Assembly: GCF_039595395.1 (NCBI RefSeq)
Contig: NZ_JBCNLP010000006.1
Span: forward strand, 377,001-441,000
Source: Novosphingobium sp.
GTDB taxonomy: Bacteria; Pseudomonadota; Alphaproteobacteria; Sphingomonadales; Sphingomonadaceae
Length of the DNA: 64,000 bases
Direction: 5' to 3'
This document shows positions 8,769 through 17,376 of the stretch, piece after piece. The first letter of the stretch is position 1. Every line of letters starts with the position of its first letter. The position numbers and the translations under genes were made by a program. The notes under the pieces were generated by a model. That model made no database searches. It was not told where the DNA came from and saw nothing but the letters and a program-made list of their open reading frames with translations.

Positions 8769-9815
8769 TCAAAGCTTCCTATCGGAATCGCGCTTCACCA
8801 GTTCATAATCCAGCACCTTGCGCTGGACGGCGGGCGCAAGGCTGCCGCGCTGGGCCCTGATCCGCTCGACCAGCAGGTTCAGCGCGGTGCAGGCCATGGC
8901 GTGGATGGGCTGGCGCACGGTGGTCAGCTCCGGCCAGATCTTGGTGGCGATCGCCGTATCGTCGAAACCGCAGACGGTCAGGTCGCGCGGCACCTCCAGA
9001 TGGCGGCGCTGGGCGGCGGCCACGCAGCCGGCCGCCATATCGTCGTTGGAGGCGAAGATGGCGGTGGGCGGGCTGGCCAGCTCCAGCAGGGCGGAGGCAC
9101 CGTCAAAGCCCGAGCGATAGGTGAAATCGCCTTGCTGGATCAGCGTTTCGTCCACGGCAAGCTTGGCCGCCGCCATGGCATCGCGAAAGCCGGACAGGCG
9201 CAGGGCGCTGGCGGACTGATGCGGATTGCCGATGATAAAGCCGATGCGGCGATGCCCCAGCGCGATGATCTGGCGCGTCATGTCATGGGCGGCCTGATAA
9301 TCGTCGATCATCACGGCATCGTGATGCGGGTCGGCCTCGCCCGGCCCGATCTGCACGGCGGGGGCCTTCAGCCCGTGCAGCAGGTCGAGCAGCGAGGTTT
9401 CGTCGCAGAGCGGCGGCGGCAGCAGGAAGCCGTCGATCCCGCCCGCCATCTGCCGCTTGACGGCTTTCTCCTCATCCTCGCCAAAGGCGCAGCGTTCGAC
9501 CACCAGATGGACATCGGCGCGGCTCGCCTCGTCGAGGCAGCCCAGCAGCAGCGCGCTCAGATAGGCCGCCGAGGGGTTGGTGTAGAGCAGGGCGATACGG
9601 ATCTGCCCGGCGCCTGCCAGGCTGCGCGCCGCGCGGTTGGGGGCGTAATTCAGCGCCTTGATCGCGGCTTCCACCGCCTCGCGCGCTTCGGCGCGCACGC
9701 TGGGGTGGCCGTTGATGACGCGGCTGACCGTCATGGGGGAGCATTGCGCAAAACGGGCGACGTCGCTGACCGTCGGACGCCCGGAGTGCCGACGATTGGA
9801 TTTTTTATCTGACAT
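8769..9815 (-). CDS. LacI-family transcriptional regulator (paralogue 1)
   Basis: A 348-residue repressor. N-terminal LacI helix-turn-helix at residues 12-60 (PTVSDVARFAQCSPMTVSRV), hinge with RSLAGA, then a periplasmic-binding-protein-like effector domain with FASNDDMAAGCV and GFDDTA motifs. ATG 9815 is chosen (MSDKKSNRR), preceded by GGGGA at good distance; the frame is open further upstream but that extension is not LacI-like. It is closely similar over its whole length to the regulator at 15983-17044. Divergent from the cupin/oxidoreductase operon; the TAGCGCTA-type site at 9961 between them suggests auto- and cross-regulation. The sugar ligand is probably a xylan- or arabinan-derived (oligo)saccharide. 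Confidence 0.93.
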   Translation of the reverse strand: MSDKKSNRRHSGRPTVSDVARFAQCSPMTVSRVINGHPSVRAEAREAVEAAIKALNYAPNRAARSLAGAGQIRIALLYTNPSAAYLSALLLGCLDEASRADVHLVVERCAFGEDEEKAVKRQMAGGIDGFLLPPPLCDETSLLDLLHGLKAPAVQIGPGEADPHHDAVMIDDYQAAHDMTRQIIALGHRRIGFIIGNPHQSASALRLSGFRDAMAAAKLAVDETLIQQGDFTYRSGFDGASALLELASPPTAIFASNDDMAAGCVAAAQRRHLEVPRDLTVCGFDDTAIATKIWPELTTVRQPIHAMACTALNLLVERIRAQRGSLAPAVQRKVLDYELVKRDSDRKL

Positions 9816-9960
9816 CGTGAATCCCCATTTCCTGTGCCTGTCTATCGCGGCGGGGAAGCGGAGTGCAAGCCATGCCTCAAGAGCCATCGTTGACGGCGCG
9901 GGCTTCACATGATCAATGGCGGTTGACGAAGTCCTGTCATCAAACCTACACCTCTTCGTG

Positions 9961-9972
9961 AGAGCGCTACCA
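9961..9972. promoter_or_regulatory. LacI-type operator AGAGCGCTACCA
   Basis: Contains the AGCGCTACCA half of the consensus GATAGCGCTACC found elsewhere; the left half is degenerate. Located between the divergent LacI gene and the cupin gene, 44 bases before the cupin start. Confidence 0.5.
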
Positions 9973-10015
9973 CAACGGAGTCACCCAAAAGGGGGCCGGG
10001 CGCGGGAGAAAAAGG

Positions 10016-10462
10016 ATGCGGCTGAAAGCCAGAGACGCTGTGCTCGTCGCCACGACGGCAATGGTGTGTTGTGCGGCCATGGCCATGGCTCAGGGGCGCC
10101 CGGCGGTGCTGGGCCCGGCGGTGTTCGACTGGAACGCGATGAAGGTCACCAGAACCGAAACCGGCGAGGTGCGCTCGATCGTGCAGCAGCCCACCGCCAC
10201 GCTGGAGGAGCTGGAGATGCATGTCACCACGCTCAATCCGGGCGTGGCCTCGCATCCGCCGCATCACCATCCCAATGAGGAGCTGGTGATCATCGATCGC
10301 GGCACGGTCGAGACCCTGTCGGGCGGCCAGTGGAAACGGCTGGGGCCCGGCTCGATCATCTTCAACGCCGCCAATTCGGAGCATGCGCTGCGCAACATCG
10401 GCACGGAGCCCGCGCAATATCACGTGATCAACTGGAAGAGCGCCACCACACCCAATCACTGA
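10016..10462 (+). CDS. Exported single-domain cupin protein
   Basis: A 148-residue protein with signal peptide (AMAMA-QGR) and one cupin barrel. The metal-binding first cupin motif is visible as PPHHHPNEELVII followed by the conserved Gly region, and the second as FNAANSEHALRNIG, so three or four His/Glu ligands are present. Function unknown; small periplasmic cupins may act on or bind sugars. It leads an apparent operon with the two Gfo/Idh/MocA oxidoreductases (17 and 16 base gaps) behind a LacI-type operator, so it probably works on the same carbohydrate. Confidence 0.82.
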   Translation: MRLKARDAVLVATTAMVCCAAMAMAQGRPAVLGPAVFDWNAMKVTRTETGEVRSIVQQPTATLEELEMHVTTLNPGVASHPPHHHPNEELVIIDRGTVETLSGGQWKRLGPGSIIFNAANSEHALRNIGTEPAQYHVINWKSATTPNH

Positions 10463-10479
10463 CATTCGGGAGATTTGCG

Positions 10480-11631
10480 ATGAATGCGATCGATCGTCGC
10501 GGCCTGCTCGGGGCCGGTCTTGCCGCGGGTCTGGCCAGCGAGGCCTTTGCCCAGTCGATGTCGCAGGGCAATGCCGTGTCTCAGGTCGCGGCCCCGACCA
10601 TGCCCGATCCCACCGCCCGCTATCGCCTTCCCTTTGCGGTGATCGGGCTGGACCATGCGCATATCTATGCCATCACCGATGCGGTGATCCGGGGCGGCGG
10701 GATCCTGTCCGCCTTTTATGCCACGGATCCGGCGCAGATCGCCACCTTCCGCAAGCGCTATGGCGCGGTGAAGCTGGCCCGCAGCGAGGCCGAGATTCTG
10801 GAGGACAAGGCGATCAAGCTGGTGGCGGGCGCGCCCATTCCTGATCTGCGCGCGCCGCTGGGCATCCGCGCGATGCGGGCGGGCAAGGATTTTCTGGGTG
10901 ACAAGCCGGCCATCACCACGCTCGATCAACTGGCGCAGGTGCGCGCCGCGATCAAGGAGACCGGGCGCAAATTCGCCATCCTCTATTCCGAGCGGCTGGA
11001 GGTGCGCGCCGCCGTCATGGCGGGCGAGCTGGTGAAGCAGGGCGCCATCGGCAAGGTGGTGCAGACGGTCAACCTCGCGCCGCATCGCATCAGCGCGCCC
11101 ACCCGCCCCGACTGGTTCTGGGACAAGGCCCGCTATGGCGGCATCCTGACCGACATCGGCAGCCATCAGGCCGATCAGTTCGTCTATTACACCGGCACCA
11201 CCAGGGCCCATGTCGTGGCCTCTCAGACGGGCAATCTGGCGCATCACGACCATCCCGCCTTCGAGGATTTCGGCGATATGATGGTCAGCGGCGATGGGGG
11301 CAGCGGCTATATCCGCGTCGACTGGTTCACGCCCGACGGCTTGCCGACATGGGGCGACGGGCGGCTCTTTCTGCTGGGCACGCAGGGTTATATCGAGCTG
11401 CGCAAATACGTCGATATCATGGGGCGTCCGGGCGGCGACCATCTGTTCATCGCCGATGGCAAGGGCGTGCGCCATATGGATTGCAGCAAGGTGCCGCTGC
11501 CCTTCGGCCCGCAATTCATTGCCGATATCGTCGAGCGGACCAGCGTGGCGCAGGATCAGGAAGGCGCGCTGCTGGCCGCCGAGCTGGTGCTGCTGGCCCA
11601 GAAGAACGCCACTCGCCCCGTTCAGGCCTGA
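10480..11631 (+). CDS. Tat-exported Gfo/Idh/MocA family oxidoreductase
   Basis: A 383-residue NAD(P)-dependent oxidoreductase with a twin-arginine-type leader (NAIDRRGLLGAGLAAGLA) ending near FAQS. The Rossmann part begins at about residue 48 (PFAVIGLDHAHIYAI), an unusual variant of the GxGxxG loop, so cofactor binding may be altered. The motif GKDFLGDKPAITT corresponds to the EKP substrate/cofactor motif, with D-K-P in place of E-K-P. The C-terminal half is an alpha/beta domain with TDIGSHQADQFVYY. ATG 10480 follows CGGGAGA. Middle gene of the cupin-oxidoreductase operon. Periplasmic members, such as glucose-fructose oxidoreductase, keep a tightly bound cofactor; the substrate here is unknown. 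Confidence 0.82.
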   Translation: MNAIDRRGLLGAGLAAGLASEAFAQSMSQGNAVSQVAAPTMPDPTARYRLPFAVIGLDHAHIYAITDAVIRGGGILSAFYATDPAQIATFRKRYGAVKLARSEAEILEDKAIKLVAGAPIPDLRAPLGIRAMRAGKDFLGDKPAITTLDQLAQVRAAIKETGRKFAILYSERLEVRAAVMAGELVKQGAIGKVVQTVNLAPHRISAPTRPDWFWDKARYGGILTDIGSHQADQFVYYTGTTRAHVVASQTGNLAHHDHPAFEDFGDMMVSGDGGSGYIRVDWFTPDGLPTWGDGRLFLLGTQGYIELRKYVDIMGRPGGDHLFIADGKGVRHMDCSKVPLPFGPQFIADIVERTSVAQDQEGALLAAELVLLAQKNATRPVQA

Positions 11632-11647
11632 AGCAGGAGTGTTCTCG

Positions 11648-13006
11648 ATGAAAGCGATTATCACCCGTCGCACCGCGATCAAGACTGCCGTTGCCGCCGG
11701 ATTTCCCGTCATCATTCCGGCCAGCGTGCTGGGAGCCACCGCGCCCAGCAAGCGGATCAACATCGGCGCCATCGGCGTGGGGCGCATCAGCCGCACGCAT
11801 GACATGAGAGAGGTGCTCAAGCATCGGGATGCCCATATCGTCGCGGTCTGCGATCTCGACACGCACCGGCTGGCGGCGGGGCAAAAGCTGGTGGATGAGG
11901 CCTATGCCGCACGCGATGGCAAGCCTTATGCGGGCACGCGGATCTATGGCGATCATCACGCCCTGCTGGCCAATGCCGACATCGATGCGGTGCTGATTTC
12001 CACTCCCGATCATCAGCATGCCCGATTGGCGATCGATGCCATCCGCGCGGGCAAGGATGTCTATCTCCAGAAACCCGCCTCGCTCACCATTGCCGAGGGG
12101 CGCAAGATGGCCGATGTCGCCAAGGCGTCCGACCGCATCGTCCAGATCGGCTCGCAGCAGCGCGCCATGGACCCCTGGCCGCAGTTCCACCGCGCCTGTG
12201 AGCTGGTGCGCAATGGCCGCATCGGCAAGCTGACCCGCGTGGAGGTGGGCCTGCCGGGTGACCCTTCCGGGCCGGTGGCGCCGCCCATGCCGGTGCCCGC
12301 CAACCTCAATTACGACGCCTGGCTGGGCTCCACGCCGGAGGCCTATTACACCGAGATGCGCGTCCATCCTCAGGCCTCGCTGGAGGACCGGCCGGGCTGG
12401 CTGCGCTGCGAGCAGTTCGGGGCGGGGATGATCACCGGCTGGGGCGCGCATCACGTCGACACCGCCCATTGGGGCATGGATACCGAGCACACCGGCCCCA
12501 TCGAGATCTGGGGCCATGCCGACTTCCCCAAAAGCGGACTGTGGGATGTGCATGGCGCCTTCGAGACGCATGGGCTCTATGCCAATGGCGTGCAGATGAC
12601 GATCTCTGGCGCGTTGCCCAATGGCGTGCGCTTTATCGGCGACAAGGGCTGGATCTTTGTGGCCCGCAGCGGTGGCGTCACCGCCTCCGACCCGGCGGGT
12701 GGGGCGGATAAGGCGCTGGTGGCCAGCGATCCCAAAATCCTGACCAGCGTGATCGGCCCGCATGAGATCCGCCTGATGCAAAGCCCGGAGCATCACCGCA
12801 ACTGGCTGGATTCGATCCGCACCCGCGCGCCCAATGCGGCGCCTGCCGAAATCGGTCACCGTGCCTGTTCGACCTGCCTGCTGCACTGGACCGCCATGAA
12901 GACCGGCCGCCGCCTGCGCTGGGACCCGGTGGCCGAGCGCTTTATCGGTGACGATGAAGCCAATGCGATGCTCAGCCGCCCGCAGCGCGCGGCTTACGCG
13001 ATCTGA
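11648..13006 (+). CDS. Gfo/Idh/MocA oxidoreductase with Tat-type leader
   Basis: A 452-residue protein with leader MKAIITRRTAIKTAVAAG, a plausible Tat signal, then a Rossmann domain starting INIGAIGVGRISRTHDM. Further family marks are VCDLDTHRL (NAD ribose-binding Asp), TPDHQHARLAI and GKDVYLQKPASLTI (the EKP-type motif as QKP). The C-terminal domain has WGAHHVDTAHWGMD. The overall plan resembles the larger secreted Gfo/Idh/MocA enzymes of Bacteroidetes and sphingomonads, some classified as GH109, but glycosidase activity cannot be claimed. It follows the preceding oxidoreductase by 16 bases with a GCAGGAG ribosome site and is the last gene of the operon. Confidence 0.82.
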   Translation: MKAIITRRTAIKTAVAAGFPVIIPASVLGATAPSKRINIGAIGVGRISRTHDMREVLKHRDAHIVAVCDLDTHRLAAGQKLVDEAYAARDGKPYAGTRIYGDHHALLANADIDAVLISTPDHQHARLAIDAIRAGKDVYLQKPASLTIAEGRKMADVAKASDRIVQIGSQQRAMDPWPQFHRACELVRNGRIGKLTRVEVGLPGDPSGPVAPPMPVPANLNYDAWLGSTPEAYYTEMRVHPQASLEDRPGWLRCEQFGAGMITGWGAHHVDTAHWGMDTEHTGPIEIWGHADFPKSGLWDVHGAFETHGLYANGVQMTISGALPNGVRFIGDKGWIFVARSGGVTASDPAGGADKALVASDPKILTSVIGPHEIRLMQSPEHHRNWLDSIRTRAPNAAPAEIGHRACSTCLLHWTAMKTGRRLRWDPVAERFIGDDEANAMLSRPQRAAYAI

Positions 13007-13018
13007 AGGGAGCCGGCT

Positions 13019-14035
13019 TCAGCGCGGATAATCGCGCCACAGCCATTCCAGCGCTCCCGGCAGGGTCTGGGCGACGACATTGGGATCGACATGCCCGGCG
13101 CCTGCCGCCCGCACATAATGCATGTCGTAATGTTTCGCGGCCAGCGCGGCGGCCATCCGGTCATTGGCGAGAGGCCAGTTGTGCCAGCTTTGCTCGGGGT
13201 CTTGCCAGTGCAAATCCTGCTCGCCCACCTCCATCCAGATACGGATCGGCTTGGCGGGTGAGCCGGGGATCAGGCTGGCGTGATACTCCCACGCGCCGCG
13301 CGGCGTGGCCGGATCGACGGGCGAGGCCTGATTGACGAAGGTGCCCGAATAGCTGAGCACCTTGTGATACCACTCGGGATGATACCAAGCCATCGACAGC
13401 GCGGCGGCCGCGCCGGATGAGCCGCCCATCGCCGCGCGCCCATCGGGATCGCTGGTGAAACGCAGGCCATAGAGTGCGGCGGCGCGGGGCAGAACCTCAT
13501 GCTCGACAAATTCGGCATAGCGGCCCGACATGGTGTCATATTCCAGCCCGCGCTGCGACCCTTGCGCGTCGCCGCCGCCTGACTGGATCATCACCGCGAT
13601 CATGGCGGGAACACGATGCGCGGCGATCAGCGTGTCGAGCGCGGCGGCCACCCGCGCGGCATAATCGCGCCCGTCCTGAACCACCAGCAGCGGCGCCGCG
13701 CTGCCTGGCCGATAGGTGGCAGGCACATAGACGAAGACCTCCCGGCGCCACGGTGCCGGTGCCGATTGCTGATCGGCGGGGGCGGCGATGCGGTTGCCCC
13801 AACTGTCGCGGCGGCGGGTGGCATCGCTGTCCAATTGGCGGATGCCGGGGTAGATCCGGCTTTCGGAGGACAGCATGATAAAGCTGTGGAGCGTGCCCCT
13901 GGGCGTGGCAGGCCGGGCCGCCATCTCCGGCGCATCGTGATAGGGCGGAGCGATGTCGACGGTCTGAGGTGCCTCGGGCGGGGCTGCGGCGGTGGCCAAC
14001 AGGGTTACCAGCAACCACGGCGCTGTCTTGCGCAT
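13019..14035 (-). CDS. Exported CE1-like esterase (enterochelin/feruloyl esterase fold)
   Basis: A 338-residue alpha/beta hydrolase with a signal peptide (RKTAPWLLVTLLATAAA). The nucleophile elbow is GGSSGAAA with Ser207; acid and His are probably Glu near MEVGEQDLHW and His in GAGHVDPNV. The fold and the VYVPATY start of the core strand are those of the esterase D/CE1 group, which includes feruloyl and acetyl-xylan esterases. ATG 14035 is chosen for its GGGAGACGAGG site. Convergent with the oxidoreductase operon (12 bases apart) and divergent from the GH43 gene, with a LacI-type operator between them. Likely removes feruloyl or acetyl groups from arabinoxylan. Confidence 0.82.
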   Translation of the reverse strand: MRKTAPWLLVTLLATAAAPPEAPQTVDIAPPYHDAPEMAARPATPRGTLHSFIMLSSESRIYPGIRQLDSDATRRRDSWGNRIAAPADQQSAPAPWRREVFVYVPATYRPGSAAPLLVVQDGRDYAARVAAALDTLIAAHRVPAMIAVMIQSGGGDAQGSQRGLEYDTMSGRYAEFVEHEVLPRAAALYGLRFTSDPDGRAAMGGSSGAAAALSMAWYHPEWYHKVLSYSGTFVNQASPVDPATPRGAWEYHASLIPGSPAKPIRIWMEVGEQDLHWQDPEQSWHNWPLANDRMAAALAAKHYDMHYVRAAGAGHVDPNVVAQTLPGALEWLWRDYPR

Positions 14036-14236
14036 CCTCGTCTCCCGATTGGCGCCTGTCTGCGCCCTGGCTGCCCTTGTGCCGCCTTGAGAGCCGCCGC
14101 GCAATCTCTTGACGGAAGGTGTTTGCCATCATGCGTGACGCAGCAGCAGGAATGGATCGCCTGCGCAAGATGGGGCACGGCCAACCCGGCATGCAGGCGC
14201 CGGTGGTGCCTCGGTCGCGGCGCGTGAAAAGCGCTT

Positions 14237-14248
14237 GATAGCGCTATC
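14237..14248. promoter_or_regulatory. LacI-type operator GATAGCGCTATC (perfect palindrome)
   Basis: The only fully symmetric 12-mer of the series, in the divergent region between the CE1-like esterase and the GH43 gene. A second, weaker core AAGCGCTT directly abuts it on the left (14229-14236). Confidence 0.65.
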
Positions 14249-14305
14249 TCGATCCTTTACGCCTTGACCTGCAAGGCCGCCGGCGAGTGGCAAGAGGATG
14301 GGGGA

Positions 14306-15967
14306 ATGGTGATGTCTCTGCGGTCGGCGCTGAAAAAGTCTTTCCTCCTGCTGGCCCTGACCACATCCCCGGCTTGGGCGCAGAGCGCGCCTGCCCGCTT
14401 CACGCATTTCACCTATGACGGCCACGCGCCAGCGGGATCGCGGGCCGCAGCGGGCAGCTATGTAAATCCGATCCTTGCCGGTTACCATCCTGATCCGTCG
14501 ATCGTCAGGGTGGGCCCGGATTACTACCTGATCAATTCTTCCTTTGCCCATTTTCCGGGGATTCCCGTCTTTCATTCGACCAATCTGGTCGACTGGGTGC
14601 AGATCGGCAATGCCATCGACCGCCCGACACAGTTGAACATGGCCGGGCGAAAGGTTTCGGAAGGCGTCTTTGCGCCGGATATTTCCTATCACGATGGCTT
14701 GTTCTACATCGTCAACACCTGCGTGGGTTGCGGCGGCAATTTCGTGATCACCGCGCGCAATCCTGCCGGGCCATGGTCCGATCCGGTGTGGCTGGGTTTC
14801 GACGGCATTGATCCCTCGATCTTCTGGGATGGCGACAAGGCCTATATCGTCCATAATGACGCGCCGAAGGAAGCGCCGCTCTATGAGGGCCACCGCGCAA
14901 TCTGGATTCAGGCCTTCGATCACAAGGCTCTGAAGATGACGGGCCCGCGCAGCCAGATCATCGATGGCGGCGTGGACATCAGCAAGAAGCCGATCTGGAT
15001 CGAGGGGCCACATATGCTCCGGCGCGGGGCCTTCTATTACCTCTATGCGGCCGAGGGCGGCACCGCCGAGAACCATTCGGAGGTGGTCTTCCGCGCTTCT
15101 GCTCCCACCGGGCCTTTTCAGCCCTTTGCGGGCAATCCCATCCTGACGCAGCGCGATCTCGATCCCGCGCGGCCCCATCCGGTGACGTCGTCGGGCCATG
15201 CGATGATGGTGCAGACGCAAAAGGGCGACTGGTGGTCGGTGTTTCTGGCAACGCGCCCCTACAGTCCGGGCCTGTACAACATCGGTCGGGAAACCTTCCT
15301 GCTGCCGGTGAGCTGGAAGGACGATTGGCCCACCATTCTCGACCATGGAAAAGCCATTCCACTGGTGGCCCGGCGCCCCGATTTGCCTGTCGGTGTGAAG
15401 CCCTCCCTGCCGCTGCTCGGGGATTTTGCCTATGTCGATGATTTCAGGGGCAGGCATCTGTCGAACGCCTGGGTAGGGCTGCGTAACCCGCAAAAGCCGT
15501 TCTATCGGCTGGAAAACGGGGCTTTGCTCTTGTCATCGGCAGCGGCGCTGGGAGACAGGAATGGGGTTCCCGCGCTGATCGCCCGGCGTCAGCAGCATCA
15601 GAATGCGGTGGTCTCGGTCAACGTCTCCTTCGCGCCGCGCAAGGATGGCGATCGGGCCGGGCTGGTCGCCCTGCAGAATGATGAGGCCTATGTGTTCTTC
15701 GGCGTGACAAGGTTGGAGGGCAAGCGCGTGGTGGCCCTGTTCACGCGCGAGGCCGGGCATGGCGAAACGCTCGTCGCTTCGGCGCCGCTGCCCATGGGGC
15801 CTGTCAGGCTGACCTTCCGTTCGCAAGGAGCGCATCTGGGCTTTGACTATGCGGTCGGCGGCCGGACCAGGAAGCTTGGCGCCCCCATGGACGCAGCTTT
15901 GCTGAGCACCGAAAAAGCAGGCGGCTTTGTCGGTACGATTGTGGGGCCTTACACCCATTCGCAATAG
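14306..15967 (+). CDS. GH43 beta-xylosidase/alpha-arabinofuranosidase, two-domain
   Basis: Secreted 553-residue enzyme. Signal peptide ends SPAWA-QSA. The five-bladed propeller holds general base Asp63 (YHPDPSIVRVG), Asp169 (DGIDPSIFWDG) and general acid Glu233 (WIEGPHML). From about residue 370 to the end a beta-sandwich of the kind fused to GH43 xylosidases follows. This architecture is typical of beta-xylosidases and arabinofuranosidases acting on xylo-oligosaccharides. The ATG cluster 14306/14312 follows AGAGGATGGGGG; I use 14306. It is driven from the promoter with the perfect TAGCGCTA palindrome and ends 15 bases before the convergent LacI gene. Confidence 0.88.
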   Translation: MVMSLRSALKKSFLLLALTTSPAWAQSAPARFTHFTYDGHAPAGSRAAAGSYVNPILAGYHPDPSIVRVGPDYYLINSSFAHFPGIPVFHSTNLVDWVQIGNAIDRPTQLNMAGRKVSEGVFAPDISYHDGLFYIVNTCVGCGGNFVITARNPAGPWSDPVWLGFDGIDPSIFWDGDKAYIVHNDAPKEAPLYEGHRAIWIQAFDHKALKMTGPRSQIIDGGVDISKKPIWIEGPHMLRRGAFYYLYAAEGGTAENHSEVVFRASAPTGPFQPFAGNPILTQRDLDPARPHPVTSSGHAMMVQTQKGDWWSVFLATRPYSPGLYNIGRETFLLPVSWKDDWPTILDHGKAIPLVARRPDLPVGVKPSLPLLGDFAYVDDFRGRHLSNAWVGLRNPQKPFYRLENGALLLSSAAALGDRNGVPALIARRQQHQNAVVSVNVSFAPRKDGDRAGLVALQNDEAYVFFGVTRLEGKRVVALFTREAGHGETLVASAPLPMGPVRLTFRSQGAHLGFDYAVGGRTRKLGAPMDAALLSTEKAGGFVGTIVGPYTHSQ

Positions 15968-15982
15968 GGCCGGCCTCGGGCG

Positions 15983-17044
15983 TCAGCCGCGTTTGGCAGG
16001 CGCCGCCGCATCCGATCCGCGTTGCACAAAGGAATAGTCCAGCACGATAATTCTGGAGTCCTGTGATGCCCCTGTCCGGTCGGCGCGGATGCTTCTGGCC
16101 AGCAGGTCCACGGCGTGCTGCGCCATGCCATGAATGGGCTGCCGGATGGTGGTCAGTTCGGGCCAGACCTTGGTCGCCGTCGCTGTGTCATCGAAGCCGC
16201 AGATCGTCAGATCCCCGGGAACCTCCAGATGTTTGCGATGCGCGGCGGCAACGCAGCCTGCGGCCATGTCGTCGTTGGAGGCGAAGATCGCGGTGGGCGG
16301 ATGAGGGGCCTCCAGCATCTCGGTCGCCGCGGTAAACCCCGAGCGGTAGGTGAAGAGGCCATCGCGCACGAGAAGAGGGTCGATCGACAGACCCGCTGCG
16401 GCCATCGCGTCGCGAAAGCCGGAATGGCGCAGGCTGCTGGCCGATTGCCGGGGATCGCCGATCACGAAGCCGATGCGCTTATGGCCCAGATTGATGATAT
16501 ATTGGGTCATGTCGTAAGCCGCCTGATAATCATCGATCATCACGGCGCCCAGATGGGCATCCGCCCGCCCCGGCCCGATCAACACGCTATGCGTGCGCAG
16601 GCGCCGCATCACGTCCAGCAGCGCGGGATCATCGCAAAGCGGGGGCGGGAGCAGAAAACCGTCGATCCCCGAGGCGATCAAGCCGTCGATGATGGCCTCT
16701 TCATTGCCGTCAAAACTGCAGCGTTCGACGACAAGATGCGCATCCATCTGGCTGGCCTTGTCGAGGCAACCGAGCAGCAATTCGGTCAGATAGGCATCGG
16801 ACGGGTTGGTGTAGAGCAGGGCGATGCGGATCTGGACCGCACCGGCCAGGCTCTGGGCGGCCTTGTTGGGGGCATAGTTGAGCTGCGCGATGGCCGCTTC
16901 CACGGCCTCGCGCGCCTGGGTGCGCACGCCCGGCACGCCATTGACGACCCGGCTGACCGTCATGGGAGAGCATTGCGCCAGCCGCGCGACATCGCTGATC
17001 GTCGGGCGGCCCGACTGGCGACGGTTGTTTTTCTTGTCTGCCAT
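15983..17044 (-). CDS. LacI-family transcriptional regulator (paralogue 2)
   Basis: A 353-residue repressor, near-colinear with the regulator at 8769-9815: identical recognition segment CSPMTVSRV in the helix-turn-helix, LAGA hinge, then IRIALLYTNPSDAYL, FASNDDMAAGCV and GFDDTATATKVWPELTT in the ligand domain. Because the recognition helices match, both should read the same TAGCGCTA operators, while their ligand pockets may have diverged. Located between GH43 and GH51 genes; its own upstream region (17045-17376) is shared with the GH51 gene and holds an operator. A duplicated, locus-specific regulator of arabinoxylan use is the simplest reading. Confidence 0.93.
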   Translation of the reverse strand: MADKKNNRRQSGRPTISDVARLAQCSPMTVSRVVNGVPGVRTQAREAVEAAIAQLNYAPNKAAQSLAGAVQIRIALLYTNPSDAYLTELLLGCLDKASQMDAHLVVERCSFDGNEEAIIDGLIASGIDGFLLPPPLCDDPALLDVMRRLRTHSVLIGPGRADAHLGAVMIDDYQAAYDMTQYIINLGHKRIGFVIGDPRQSASSLRHSGFRDAMAAAGLSIDPLLVRDGLFTYRSGFTAATEMLEAPHPPTAIFASNDDMAAGCVAAAHRKHLEVPGDLTICGFDDTATATKVWPELTTIRQPIHGMAQHAVDLLARSIRADRTGASQDSRIIVLDYSFVQRGSDAAAPAKRG

Positions 17045-17376
17045 GATCCGCTTATCTGAGCTCCGGGTTTGCCAGTCGTTTGTTGGCTTATAGGCCGCGT
17101 TTCTTGCAACGAGATGCCCGCTGATCGCAAGAGCCTTGTCGAAAGCAGCTTGCGGAAATACTCCGACTTGTTACAAGATAGCGCTAACAGATCGGATACT
17201 GTGAACATCCGATATAAATCTGAGGGGGAGACCGTGGTGTCCTTCGGCTGCAACGCCGAGGGCCGAAACGTTTCGCTGCGGCCGGGCGCGATCTGACGGC
17301 TTCCGATTTCGCTATCGCCGTGGGCATCCGTCACACCTCCACGCTTCCGCATGTATCCACCGATCGAGAGGCTGTT
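17045..17376. other. Intergenic region between divergent LacI and GH51 genes
   Basis: 332 bases with no convincing gene. It carries one LacI-type operator (17177-17188) near the centre. Short open frames here show no start site or family resemblance. Confidence 0.6.
17177..17188. promoter_or_regulatory. LacI-type operator GATAGCGCTAAC
   Basis: TAGCGCTA core in the divergent promoter region between LacI paralogue 2 and the GH51 arabinofuranosidase, about 190 bases before the latter's start. Confidence 0.62.

Noticed and set aside
13003..13022. Hairpin CTGAAG/CTTCAG between convergent genes as a terminator
   Set aside because: Only six base pairs with an eight-base loop and no T-run; too weak to call.
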